DNA of 24,359 nt from Apostichopus leukothele (GCA_010014835.2 JAAAKB020000005.1:330103-354461); one strand, 5' to 3'. Counted from the stretch's first letter, positions 10,901 to 21,798 are shown. Numbers and translations: made by a program. Notes: generated by a model from the sequence alone, not told the origin.

Positions 10901-13736
10901 ATAAGCAAGCGGTATTTGTCTGCATCGATGCATAACTTTAAATGTAATAATTAAATTAAAGACAAAACAATTTATAATGAACACGAAGAGGAAAGTATTG
11001 CTGGTTTGGCTCTAAACTGTTAGTCGATATTTTTTTTAAATCTGATAATTACATTACAAATAAGCATGATTTTATAGATTTGCTACGTCTGATCCAAGTC
11101 CGCCATAATTGTTGAAACAAAAAATAATTTGTTATTGACGGACAGTAATTTGCTTTTGGAAATGTTGAGGAGTTCTAATGGTTTGATGCAGTGAAATTTA
11201 AGCATAGTAGAAGAAGCAAAGTATACGGTGTTCAATTTTCAAAGTTATTGAAAGGCATTGAGAGACGAAAAGCTTTTATCTGCAATACGGGTAAAAATAT
11301 TGACATTTTAATGTGTTTGGATTGACAGAGTTATTATTTCTTAAAACGCCATTCCGCTGATTTTTTCCCTCTGAAATGTCTACTTCTGAGTTCCCAACGT
11401 GACGAGGTTCTATGGTTTTTATCTAACCCATTGACATTGTATTCAAGTGTAGTTATTAACTCTTCGCTTTGATAAGGTTTAATTCATACTTGCAAGGTTC
11501 CTGTGGCAATTAAGTTCTAAATTTTGTAAACCTGTGAGTTTAATGTTTTCAATCATTAATTGATGTGGTATGACTGCGAAATGCTTATCGTCCTAAACAA
11601 TTTTCACAAACTTTATTGAACAGCAACAAGACAATCTTCATTGTCAATTATATTACGGTGGTTTATAGGTCAAACAGCCATTTAAGACAAACCAAAAGGA
11701 TAAGTTTAATTACGGCATGACATTTAAATCTCTCTGGACATAAACCTGTTTCAAGTTAAAGAAGCCTTTCTTAGTCATAATGTCATATTATTATGATGTT
11801 ATGATTGAAGTGGTAGAATAGTAGATAGTTGATATGTGAGGCAATAAAAAATTATCAAAATAACTGTGTGCTAACCTAGCATTAGCTTCTCTCGACAAAA
11901 CCAATATGCATGGACGTACCAGGACATGGAAGTTTGTTTGTGCTAGAAATGTTTTGTGTGGTCGAATGCCTCACTTGTCAATTAAATGTTTGATTGGACA
12001 ACGTCACACTATTTGGGATGGCAAAGCAAAATATTTTTAATAGGTCACTTACTTCACTTTACAGAAATGGAATACGTCGCTCAGTGAACATAATATAACT
12101 CTTGTTGATAAGTCGATATGGTTGTTTCACTTGATAAACCATTAGTTTGATGCGTATAAGTATTAATGCAATTGTTTTTTATTTTTCTGATATTCTCAAT
12201 ATTCTGCTGAAAAAAGAAAACTCTACACATTATGTCAGAACTTTAGCAATTACGTTCCGTGGGGCAAGTAAATTGGGAATAATTCTTGTCCTTTTTTCGT
12301 GGTTTTTTTCACATCAGTAGGGAAGATTGCTAATGTAGAATTGAATCAAGTATACTCTTTCTCGACACACCCCATCAGATGCAGCTTTTCCTCTGTCTAC
12401 AATCATCAACACATAACTCATACGTATATCTAACATAGAAAGGTTCTTTCGGACTGGTAACCCATTTAAATTCTGTCGAAACAATTTTGTCAGTTTTCAT
12501 CATTTATGATTTTCAATTGATTTAGAGGTAGTTTGAATGGTTATGCGAGCATGTATAGGTTCGATTTGTAGAATCTAGAATATAGTTACCGGCATACTCT
12601 TTACAGAAAAACTATACCAATAGTAGATAGCAATGTGTGAATATCTCTAGGGTTTTCTAATGTTCCATCGCTATATGCACCTGCAATTGCATTAACCTAT
12701 TTAATCATTTACAGTTTCCTAAATGTGGCCGGGAAAGAAACTTTTTGAAAATTGTCATACATGTAAATTTTACAGTTGAGCTACATAGACATCTTTTTAA
12801 AGGTTCCTACAAGGTTCCAAACAAAGTCAAGTATACTTTCGTGGTAACGAACGAGCACAATTAAGATATAATACTTACGTACTGGCGATCTGTCAAGAAT
12901 CTCACATATCATACAGCAAAAGCAAAAACTTATGAAATCACATATTTTCCTTTTCCAAATTATACAGCCGGAGAAGTTTATAATATTTATGATTGAGCAA
13001 ACGTTTTCCTTTTATGAAATCTTTTCACATTAGCCACTAATTTATATGTACCTTATATTAAAAATAAATCATATAGTCCAAATGTAAAGTTACCGGACTA
13101 TCCTGAAAATGATATCAGTGACTACAGTGTTTTAATTCCAGTAGGAAATATTAGAATATACCCAAACCAACCTATAGCCCCATCACCATCTCCATCTCAT
13201 ATACAGTGACCCCCTCTAGTATAAGACGAAAATATATGTGTATATTACAGTGTGGTGATAATCACAGTAGCATCTTCATACTTTATTTACCAGCGCTGAT
13301 ATCATTTATCATTACTCTTACCATCTAAACAAATGAATTTGATCAATATCAAGGCCCTTTCTGTTATAAAGTTTGACTTAAGTTACTTTTTGTGTACACC
13401 TCAAACCTGTCCCTATACATTAGTTATGACACTACGGCAAATACGATAACAACTTTTCCTTTAGGGACCGAAATTCAACTTATGTTACAATAAAAGGATC
13501 TGGTCTTAACTTGCCCGCCAGCTGTTTGCCATCATGATGGCGTCACATCTTGCCTTCATAATAAAAAAGTTAAAGTTTCTGTTAACTTAAAGACGCTGGG
13601 TGTGAAACTATAGCGGATATATAGCTTACTTAAAGTAGTACATTAAGTTTGGTAGGCGACAATCTAATGCAGTCCAAACTTGCTACAATTTTGTTTGGCA
13701 TCATCATTTATTCAGTCTAATTTATATTAACGAAGA
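7983..13736. other. Long non-coding stretch, no gene recognised
   Basis: Over 5.7 kb I find no convincing coding segment, RNA gene or mobile element. The frames at 8403-8660, 8965-9192 (minus) and 10213-10422 lack coding signatures. Minor patterns are two TTGACGT motifs near 9350-9362, a CATGCATGCATG self-palindrome near 10192-10203 and an imperfect foldback near 11776-11805. Several isolated GTAAGT or GTAAGA donor motifs occur on either strand (for example near 9768 plus, 12873 minus and 13319 minus). They can be paired only with weak acceptors over very short intervals. The DNA is presumably intronic or intergenic. Confidence 0.5.
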
Positions 13737-13763
13737 GGGAGGGGAGTGGGGTGGGGGGGGGGG
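13737..13763 (+). repeat. G-rich tract with G-quadruplex potential
   Basis: Four or more runs of three or more G are packed into 27 bases and end in an uninterrupted run of 11 G at 13753-13763. This fits the usual G3+N1-7 quadruplex pattern on the plus strand. Its length is probably polymorphic and error-prone in assembly. No gene lies immediately beside it. Confidence 0.85.
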
Positions 13764-15657
13764 TAGGATTACAGCGTAGGCTCATTAGCGTATGCTTATA
13801 TTACTCATTTGTTAACCCATTGCAGCCACATTTACTAAGATGTTGTTGACAACTGAATTCCATTTAATAACAAATTCACGCACAAAGACACTGTACGGGT
13901 TATTATACGCAACGAACATTGATTAACAAGAAATAATGATACATATGACCACGAGTAAGTGTTCGCTGTGAAATGTAGTCAACAACTAGCAACAGAGCAA
14001 ATAAAAGAATACTGATTTTAATAGACCAGTCATTCCCTAAGTTTCTTGAGTTCGTTTGATGGTTAGAAAGTCATGCATTGTAAAGAAAATTTGGTTTATA
14101 CGTCATTAAAATGATGGAGTTAGTATTGACGAGTAAGAGAGAGAAAGAAGCTTACAGAAACTGGTATATAACAAGAAATAATCGGTCTGCAAAGGAAATT
14201 GTTTTGTAAGTAGTCGTTTCATATTGCAGTTCTTCCCTTCCCAGTATTCTCCTCTTTATTTCATTTCATTATTTCCCTCTGTGTATTTTTCTGATATAGC
14301 ACAACCAAGTGTTTTCTACACTGGACAAGTAGGCTATAATTATTTAAAAAGAAATGGGCCGTAAGCTGCGAAAACCTATTTTAGCATTTATTGTGTAAAA
14401 ATAAAATCTTTGTCTCCACAGTTTACATTTTGCGCAAAAATATATGAGATAAATCACTTTACGCCAAAGGGGTCGATTGAAATGATATCATGATCTTAAA
14501 TTCTTGATTAGCTTAACATATGTGCTGTTAAAGTTCAATTCGTAGTGTCTGCTGAGGTGTTAAGTCAATACAAAGTATTCTACAAAAATAATATTTTACC
14601 ATCTCTCAAGGCCAAATAGGAACGATATACTATCATCTTAATAGGTTTAACATCAGTTAAAAATCTCACCCTTTGGTTATGTTGTGAACTTAATCAATTT
14701 GGATCTCATCAATCTTGGTGTTAAAATAATTTATCACATAGTGATTTATGCCTTCATTATAGTGTCATTCGACAGAGAAAATCTCTCCAGAGGCGTCAGG
14801 TATTAATTGAAACTATATCAAAGACGTTTATCGCACAATGCGCTTAAATTCAAGGACATTGCCTATAGTGAAAGAAGTTAGAGAAAGTTTACTTCGCGTT
14901 TACCTAAAATACCAGTAGTATCCCCTAACATCTCGGTAACTTCTGAGTGTTAAGCACTGACGTCTAGTTTATTCGTTCGTGACCTGTGCTCCCTGGTGTT
15001 CAGTCTTTTCACTGCCGTTATACGAAATATATAAAACAAGCAATGACCACATATAGCTGCAATAGTTTGAAGACATGTAGGTATATCCCATACGTTACCT
15101 CTATTTCACGTTGAGAATGACTTCTTCTCTAATAGCATAAACATTACGCCCTGGCATGCATCACTGTTAATATTTTTCCCTTTGCGACAGGGATAAAGAC
15201 TTTTATTTGGGGAGAATAAATTTCCAACTTTATGATCAAACCTGAATTTCATCTGCGTATTTATAGACCACTTTACAAAACAGAGGTGAATATGAGCCAA
15301 AAATACAACGTAAACGACATTATTCTTGAATGCAAACGATTCGCAACATCAGATCCTTTTTTTATCGTAATTATGATAAAATGGGCACTTAATGGACAGC
15401 ATTAGTCTGTCGAGTGTAGTTATGTCGTATTTAAATATACAGGTAATAGAAAAGATACAAAAAGGTAACTTTGCGAGTTCTGTCATTCTCAGCAGAAACT
15501 AGTGACAAGTGTAACTCTATACCACGGAGAGCTCTTGCGAAACATGAACCCCTAAGCAAGAAATGAAGCTGGCGAAAATATGAGACGAGACCATTTTTAC
15601 TCTAGGGATATTTGTCATACACGCATCAGCTTCGCCAAATTTTATATAGAGTAACAT
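13764..15657. other. Non-coding stretch without a recognised gene
   Basis: No coding frame, RNA gene or repeat stands out. The frame at 15106-15300 (minus) has no supporting signals. The stretch ends where the satellite-like block begins. Confidence 0.5.
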
Positions 15658-15792
15658 TGTAAATAAGGAAGTTTTAAGTCACGTTAATTTTAGATTTCAA
15701 CTTGGTGAATTGTAGTATAATTGATTTACGAGAAATGTTGCAAATTCTCTTTTTTTATATAACAGTATGCCTGCTAGTCCTCTAAAAAAGAA

Positions 15793-16173
15793 CCGTCTAC
15801 TAATATAAAAAATAGGTCCCTGTTACGACAATAACCTAGATAGTTATGTTAGAATTATTTACGACAGAAATAAAACATGTGACGTTTCTTTTTGCTGTAC
15901 AATGTATGCAACTTGACAAGGTAAAGTGGGCTTTATATATAACAAAGCAATTTGCTACATACTTCTTATGGTTACAATGTTCCTCTCAAGGTTCTCTTGA
16001 TACTTGATGTTAAATAACTTCGAATATGACTGAACTATCCAGCTCATATTGATAAAGGTATAATCATTTAGCGCAAAATATAGCCAGAAAATATGCCAAG
16101 ACTTTTCAAAATGAGAAGAAAAAATATATAAAACAATTTTATCAGTATTTGGCCAATACATTGAAATATTGAA
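15793..16173. repeat. Unit B, copy 1 (with internal deletion)
   Basis: This copy is shorter than the other full copies because it lacks about 30 bp. Here TTGACA joins directly to AGGTAAAGTG near 15915-15921, whereas copies 2 and 3 carry TTGGCTGTCAG and an AATTCAAGG stretch between them. It ends in the shared ATTGAA and is followed at once by the next CCGTCT. Confidence 0.85.
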
Positions 16174-16270
16174 CCGTCTCTATTCTGATATAAAAAACAT
16201 TGTCCCTGTTATGACAATAACCTAAATAATTATGTTAGAATTATTTACGAAAGAAATAAACAGTAAAACA
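16174..16270. repeat. Truncated unit B followed by junction
   Basis: About 85 bp of the start of unit B (CCGTCT to GAAATAAAC) are present, then the sequence passes through AGTAAAACA into the second leader segment A at 16271. The break sits at the same GAAATAAA that continues uninterrupted in the full copies, so this is a rearrangement junction. Confidence 0.75.
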
Positions 16271-16415
16271 GTAAATAAGGAAATTTTAAGTCACGTTAAT
16301 TTTGGATTTCAACTTGGTGAATTGTAATATAATTGATTTACAAGAAATGTTACAAATCCCCTTTTTAATTCTTGTTTTTATATAACGGTATGTGTGCTAG
16401 TCCTCTAAAAAAGAA
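16271..16415. repeat. Leader segment A, copy 2
   Basis: This segment corresponds to 15659-15792, sharing GTAAATAAGGAA, AAGTCACGTTAATTTT, CAACTTGGTGAATTGTA and the CCTCTAAAAAAGAA stretch before CCGTCT. It carries an extra AATTCTTG-containing insertion near 16365-16377 compared with copy 1. Confidence 0.85.
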
Positions 16416-16827
16416 CCGTCTACTGATATCACAAATTAGGTCCCTGTTACGACAATAACCTAGATAATTATGTTAGAATTATCTACGACAGAAATAAACC
16501 ATGTGACGTGGTCATTTTGCTGTACGATGTATGCAACTTGACATTGGCTGTCAGTTTGTTTAATAATTCAAGGGTAAAGTGGGCTTTATATATAACAAAG
16601 CAATTTGTTACAGACTTCTTATAGTTACAATGTTCCTCTCAAGGTTCACTTGTTACTTGATGTTAAATAACTTCGAATATGACTGAACTATCCAGCTTAT
16701 ATTGAGAAAGGTATAATCATTTAGCGCGAAATATAGCCAGAAAATATGCCAAGACTTTTCAAATTGAGAAAAAAAATATATCTTTAGCAATTTTATCAGT
16801 ATTTGGCCAATACATTGAAATATTGAA
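16416..16827. repeat. Unit B, copy 2
   Basis: Full-length unit of 412 bp, including the TTGGCTGTCAG segment that copy 1 lacks. The TTATATATAACAAAGC and GCCAGAAAATATGCC landmarks match copies 1 and 3. Confidence 0.85.
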
Positions 16828-17249
16828 CCGTCTACATATATACTGATATGCGAAAAATGGTCCATGTTATGAGAATAACCTAGATAGTTATGTTAGAATT
16901 ATTTACGACAGAAATAAAACATGTGACGTTTCTTTTTGCTGTAAAATGTAGTCAACTTGACATTGGCTGTCAGTTCGTTTCATAATTCAAGGGTAAAGTG
17001 GGCTTTATATATAACAAAGCAATTTGCTACAGATTTCTTATAGTTACAATGTTCCTCTCAAGGTTCTATTGATACTTGATGTTAAATAATTTCGAATATG
17101 ACTGAACTATCCAGCTTATATTGATAAAGGTATAATCATTTAGCGGGAAATATAGCCAGAAAATATGCCAAGACTTTAAAAATTCAGAAGAAGAAAAAAT
17201 ATATAAAACAATTTTATCATGAGTTTTTGGCCAATACATTGAAATATTT
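16828..17249. repeat. Unit B, copy 3
   Basis: Full-length unit adjoining copy 2 head to tail. Small differences are ACATATATACTGATATG after CCGTCT and an altered AGACTTTAAAAATTC near 17170-17185. The similarity ends at ATTGAAATATT, after which unrelated sequence begins. Confidence 0.85.
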
Positions 17250-17790
17250 TGTGGTTATTCTATTTATGTTAACGGCTTTACCAGAACAAGTAACTGAGCA
17301 TTTTTGTGCGAAGGGTTAGTAAAACAATACAAAATATGTCCAAACAGCATGCTCTCTACTTCGTACGTTAAAGTTGAGGATTCCATGAGTAAGTGCACTT
17401 TGAATTTACTGGAACGCGATTGACCATTTCTTTTAAGTTAAGGAATTACCATATCCAAATCACCTATGGTCTTAACCTGTACCATACCTACCTAATAATG
17501 TAATAATGTTTATTTTTCTTAACACACATGAACATAGATCAGAATAAGCGTGTTCATGAATGACGTAGCAGCATGTTCCCATATGAGACATCTCATTATG
17601 TAACTTGTTTCTCTCAAGTCATCTTTTCTAATGCCCGTTACGTGTCACACTCAATGAAATTTCCGTGACGGCGTTGAATCTGTCATCAACGCAAACATCA
17701 TCTACTATATGGCTAAATTGAAGCAATAATCATCTGCTTGGGAGTTTCAGAATCTCAAATATCACATTTATTTCTTCCATTTATTTATAG
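17250..17790. other. Non-coding stretch upstream of exon candidates
   Basis: No gene or element is seen. Its last bases (17767-17790) form the pyrimidine-rich acceptor TTTATTTCTTCC...TATAG used in the next entry. Confidence 0.5.
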
Positions 17791-18080
17791 TCTCTGAGGC
17801 CGACCCACGGACAGTCCGTCTTCACAAAAAATTATTTCATTCTTACCATCGTGACATCAGACCGGTCATCAATTCTACCACTACTGTCGAAGTTGGATTC
17901 AAGTTTTTCATTTTTAATATTCTTGACATGGTACGTCCAATTCAGAAGATTATCATTATTATTTCTTTGCCTTTGTATATCTGAAATGCTTTCTATGGTG
18001 TTTAAGTACACAAAAGCTATAAGGTCGAGGGGGAAAAGGTTTGTATTGAGCTGGAAGCTGGATGTGTTTATACCCTTTAC
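17791..18080 (+). CDS. Candidate plus-strand exon (290 nt), strand disputed
   Basis: A pyrimidine-rich acceptor ending TTTATTTATAG at 17790 and a consensus donor TTTAC|GTAAGTAG at 18081 bracket 290 nt. One frame is open from end to end (96 codons plus 2 nt). It begins SLRPTHGQSV and becomes hydrophobic in the middle (FLIFLTWYV and LSLLFLCLC), with basic patches after. The splice signals are the best of any long interval here. However, the composition is what an antisense of a hydrophilic exon would give, and the minus strand offers a rival (17847-18074). Spliced to the 45-nt exon at 19454, this frame meets a TGA, so it does not extend the favoured reading there. It could instead be an untranslated exon of the same transcript. 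The product is not recognised. Confidence 0.22.
17847..18074 (-). CDS. Candidate minus-strand exon (228 nt, phase 0-0)
   Basis: On the minus strand the interval from 18074 to 17847 is 76 open codons bounded by AAAG| and ATG|GTAAGAATG. It begins GINTSSFQLN and ends RIDDRSDVTM. The codons show marked RNY bias. The composition (many Asn, Asp, Ser, Glu and Lys, one Trp, no Cys) looks like a soluble or extracellular region, with an NWT glycosylation site near residue 45. The donor is good. The acceptor (TTCTTTTCTACTTACGTAAAG) has a pyrimidine tract but an unfavourable A before the AG, and CTTCCAG about 20 nt further in is an alternative that keeps phase. It overlaps the plus-strand candidate, and at most one is likely real. 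No domain is recognised. Confidence 0.27.
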
Positions 18081-19453
18081 GTAAGTAGAAAAGAATAATA
18101 TCAGAGTCAATAAGAGAAGTTTAAAGAAAAGACAAAACGTAGGCTAGTGACATTTTATAATCACATTGCTTTGGCGGGAGCATGATTTCAACCATTACTG
18201 CATCAGTACTCCTAAATACCGTGGGCAAACGGTTCTAACAGTTTATTAATGCTATTTGTGATATCATGGATCTGTAAAGAAAGTAAACGACTTAGCTTAT
18301 TCTTACTTTATAATGACATCGACGTTTTGTCATCATGTTCTCTAACTATTGGCTCTTTTAAAGACGATAATAGTACCGAAGAGATTTCTATTTGTCTAAC
18401 AATCCATCTTTAAGGTTTACAAACAAAGAAGTTCAGTAGCTTTGTAATCTCTTCTGAAGACAGAAAAATCAAAAGCATTAAGGAAAACTATCGAAGGTAA
18501 AACATCGAAAATTCGCGAGTATTGCGTTATATCCATGAACGAATGTCTTCAATATGTTGCTTCGGCTTTTTCTCTCATAGATTAATTCAGAGGAAGCTTC
18601 CATAAATCAAATTGTGACAAATTACTAGGAGGATATCGAACAAATGTACCTCCGAAATAAAATTGGATGTAAGGCAAACCTACAAAAGATGATAAACGCG
18701 GTACATAAGATCTCATTTAAATTTCAAGGAAGAAGAAAACATCGTCGGATAGTATGACGAAATATATAAAACAGTGTAAATTAATGTGACGTAGACCTAC
18801 CCCAAGGCACCCTAAACTTGACATTCAAAACTTGCCCGAACGACTCTACAGAGATCTTTAATTAAATGGGACCAATTCGAATTGTTCAGCAAAACCTTCA
18901 TTATGTGTCAATATCGTTGAAATTCGGAGCACACCTTGGAGATATTTTTATAACAAAAAGGTGTGCAAGGTGTCCAAGTCAGTTTAGATCTTTATAAAGG
19001 AAGTGTTACATTATATGAAATTGAGAAATCTTGATTTGATATTGACAATATATAGACAATATCTTTGGCGCAGTATATAAGTTGATGAAATATATTGAAA
19101 GTCTTAGGAAACTTGAAGAAGAAAGAAAATGATACTTTCCTGCTCATAAATGAAGCAGAACCCATTAGATGTATTAAACGGCATACAGCTCTTGTGTATT
19201 GATTATTTTGTGCAAAGCATATTTATATCATTAAAACGGGTGCAAATGTTACCCCTACCAAATATGTAGAGGCGTGTCTATGCAAGAATTTGTCTGGTGT
19301 TTACAATTTTCCATGATGTTCTGCTTTCAAAATGATGCTTTTGGAGATTTGGGTTAAATGATATTAACAATAGAAAGTAAAATGAAAAGACATTAGTGTG
19401 CAATACGTGTCAACTTTGTTTCCTCATGTTTTTTTGTGTTTTGTTTTTTGCAG
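18081..19453 (+). other. Possible intron, otherwise unassigned
   Basis: The stretch starts GTAAGTAG and ends in a long T-rich tract followed by GCAG, so it is a consistent plus-strand intron of 1,373 nt if 17791-18080 is an exon. A 9-bp inverted repeat, GCACACCTT at 18929-18937 with AAGGTGTGC at 18958-18966, could form a hairpin. A smaller one (GATATTG with CAATATC) lies at 19038-19063. Nothing else was found. Confidence 0.35.
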
Positions 19454-19498
19454 AACGAGAAGTCACAGACCCTGAGCTGTTCAACATGGCTGACATTG
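19454..19498 (+). CDS. Candidate 45-nt exon with start codon
   Basis: Forty-five bases sit between a very strong acceptor (T-rich for over 20 bases, then GCAG ending at 19453) and a consensus donor GTAAGTAAA beginning at 19499. This is the clearest splice-site pair in the window. Two frames are open. One gives REVTDPELFNMADI plus one base, an acidic, coding-like string. Within it the ATG at 19485-19487 lies in AACATGG, a good initiation context, so translation may begin here as M-A-D-I with the upstream 31 nt as 5' UTR. Either way the downstream intron is phase 1. The other open frame (NEKSQTLSCSTWLTL) is less likely. The acceptor at 20839 supplies a phase-compatible next exon. The family is not recognised; very short first coding exons and microexons are common in metazoan genes. 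Confidence 0.5.
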
Positions 19499-20839
19499 GT
19501 AAGTAAATTAGGAATAACATTATTCCAAGGTAAACTTTACATAAATTAATTTTCGTTTCTTTTTGTCAATCAGCGAGATTTTGACATTAAAACGTGTGGG
19601 TCTAACACTGTGAATGTAAAAAAGGTCATAGGTTTGTACTGTTGAAATATCAATCATAACAAAAGCCTAGCTAGGGGTTAGTGTCTGTACCTGGAACAAC
19701 CGAATTGAAGCTCACCGCTGCTTACCTTTCTTACTTAGGTATAAATACCGAAAAATTTAAGGGCATTTACCCTGCCAAATCCATAGCTATACATTGTTTT
19801 CAGTTAACACCTGACTAGGGACTTGGCTCGGATTCTGGCTCTCTGGACTCGAAATCGGCTTGGACTCGTACCAACTAGATTTGGCTATATGCACGTTATT
19901 CACTTTTCATAGATGAGTGCATCGCGCAGTAATCTATGACGTAATACAAGGAATACATTCAACAACTGCTTTTGTTTTTCTTTAATATTGAATTGATTAT
20001 TTAACCTTGGGAAATAATTCAACTGAGAGAGAGAATGTAATCTTATGTCATTAAGGCATCCTCATTCATGAACTGAAACATGGGTTTTAATTTTGGAGGA
20101 TTGCAGTTTTGCTTCTGTGAAGAAGAAACAACAATTTGACATTGTATGACCAGGGAGCACAACTCCCTTGCGTGACGTCACAGAGTACTACATACTGTGC
20201 TTATCAAAATAGGTGAATTATTTCAAAGTATTATATAGCAGCACTCCATCAGGTGAAAATTGAACCAATGTGTTAGTGAGTTCGTCAAGTTAAAGCTTCG
20301 TTATCCATTTAGTTTTAACGTGTATTCAATTTCAATCAAAGGTCTATGAATTGAATGAACACAAGAAACATGTAAATTAAGACGGAATAAACTCTGGAGG
20401 ATGCAGACAGTTATTACTCACTGTCTTAGCATATTTTCCAAATATGCCACAGTATGTTGGGGAAAATCGTAGTTTAATTTCCGTTTCATTTGTAGGTTGG
20501 ATTAAGATTTTCTAATCATTGCAATACCGAAAGGAAAGTACTTTCAAACACTGCTTAAGAAACTGAGGCGTCTAAACGTCTGTAAAGATTACAAATAATA
20601 CCCAAGGAGCAAACAATTCTCATTGGAGATATTTTCCTTGATATTTGATGATAGTATTTCACTATAAATTTGATCTAAAGATTGAATGCACTTTTTCATG
20701 TGACGTTTTCAAGTACATTACATGGTCACTTTTAGTATATCTTAACTTTCCTTGTAAACTTTCTGGTAATGCTTCACATTATTTACAAGAACAAAAATCT
20801 GCTTCAAAACGGGGATGTATTATTGTACTTTCCATTCAG
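19499..20839 (+). other. Possible phase-1 intron, otherwise unassigned
   Basis: It begins GTAAGTAAA and ends TATTGTACTTTCCATTCAG, giving a 1,341-nt intron if both flanking exon candidates are real. I see no repeat or RNA gene inside. Confidence 0.35.
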
Positions 20840-21099
20840 CCATAAAGCAACAAGTACTTAAGTTCCCTTTGCACTTTCGGCGAAATATGAATGAATTGGA
20901 AGGGGGTATGGAGGAGGGTCACAAACTTCAAGGGAGTGGGACGTGTACGAAAAACTGGGCACATGCATTTATGAGAAAAGGTTACTGTTCACAAGATGTT
21001 CAGTCAGACTTGGGGGAATCACGTTCAGGAGATGTATACACAAAGACAACTTTCAGACTGTTTATTGGCATTCTTCCAACTGCATTAAATCTCACATAA
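20840..21099 (+). CDS. Candidate terminal exon (85 codons plus stop)
   Basis: The acceptor TTGTACTTTCCATTCAG is followed by 260 nt that are open to TAA at 21097-21099. The first two bases (CC) complete a codon with the single G left by the 19454-19498 exon, making Ala. The joined reading is therefore MADIA followed by IKQQVLKFPL and on. The encoded stretch is hydrophilic and mixed, with a glycine- and glutamate-rich part (ELEGGMEEG), two cysteines and a moderately hydrophobic tail. ATTAAA, a common poly(A)-signal variant, lies at 21107-21112 just after the stop. The phase match has a one-in-three chance of being accidental, and the codon use is only moderately coding-like. The product is not recognised; it could also be an unrelated open stretch. 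Confidence 0.28.
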
Positions 21100-21791
21100 G
21101 CCAGGTATTAAAGTGATACCTTATCAGAACCCAAATCTAGCACCTCGTAGGAATGTTTCAATGGATGAACTATTTAAATCCTAATACCTCACCGAAGCTT
21201 TCATTAACCTATTCCCAAAGTAAGACACACATGCTTATAACCACAAAAATATGGCGGGATCAACCCATCAAACGCGGTAAAGAAAACAGCAATTGACCGA
21301 CTATGCTTGTGCACCTGTCATTTGGGCTAACACTGGTATGTGTGCTGCGTTCCTTTCATAAGCTTTCAATACGATGCATTTCTGAGAACATGGAACTATT
21401 CAACTACCATAAGAACACCTGGCTGTGAGCAGACGAGAGAATCTGTCAACAGGATGTACATCTTGGAAAACTGTAGGACAGCATGTTACAGTTCCATTTT
21501 CACTGTATAAACTTCATTAGGAACACATATGATTATACAAAAACATGTCCCTTGCATAGTACGTTAATACCCTGTGTGTTGATGGGCAATTGCTGTGTAC
21601 TACACGTGCCGTTATAATGCCCTATAACGTTGGCGTACGATGATGATGAACATTGTAATGTACCTTCTATATGCCCACATAAAAGGACACTATTGAATAC
21701 TAGAAGGAAAAGAATTCCGGATATTTGGTAGAAATTGATAGACAGTTCCAAGTATTAGGAAAATACACCCTCCCTTCACGTTATTATAAAC
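21100..21791. other. Non-coding stretch before the SINE
   Basis: ATTAAA at 21107-21112 is the only candidate processing signal. A perfect 7-bp inverted repeat, CGTTATA with TATAACG around six bases, lies at 21610-21629. Frames at 21533-21751 and 21690-21914 (minus) are shadows, the latter reading into the SINE. Confidence 0.45.
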
Positions 21792-21798
21792 TAATGTC
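21792..21798. repeat. Left 7-bp direct repeat (TAATGTC)
   Basis: TAATGTC directly precedes the SINE head and recurs exactly at 22906-22912, just beyond the inverted SINE-head copy. It looks like a target-site duplication around the whole 21799-22905 interval. A 7-mer recurrence is not rare, but its placement at both junctions is notable. Confidence 0.45.

Larger units (their letters stand above)
15658..17249. repeat. Satellite-like tandem repeat block
   Basis: The block is built from a leader segment A (about 135-145 bp, starting GTAAATAAGG at 15659 and 16271) and a main unit B (about 380-420 bp, starting CCGTCT at 15793, 16416 and 16828). The order is A1, B1, a truncated B (16174-16270), A2, B2, B3. 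The two A-to-A starts are 612 bp apart, and B2 to B3 is 412 bp. Copies are highly similar over hundreds of bases, with small indels. The block stops abruptly after the shared ATTGAAATATT near 17239-17249. It could be a satellite, a nested duplication of a longer element, or part of a non-autonomous transposon. Conserved minus-strand frames inside it follow from copy similarity. Confidence 0.9.

Noticed and set aside
13326-13364. Minus-strand 39-nt microexon between ATAACAG and GATG|GTAAGA
   Set aside because: The donor is fair but the acceptor is poor, and intervals this short carry almost no coding information.
15955-16865. Two similar minus-strand frames (15955-16161 and 16653-16865) suggesting a conserved small protein
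   Set aside because: They lie in copies of the same repeat unit, and the third copy breaks the frame with a stop, so similarity reflects duplication rather than selection.
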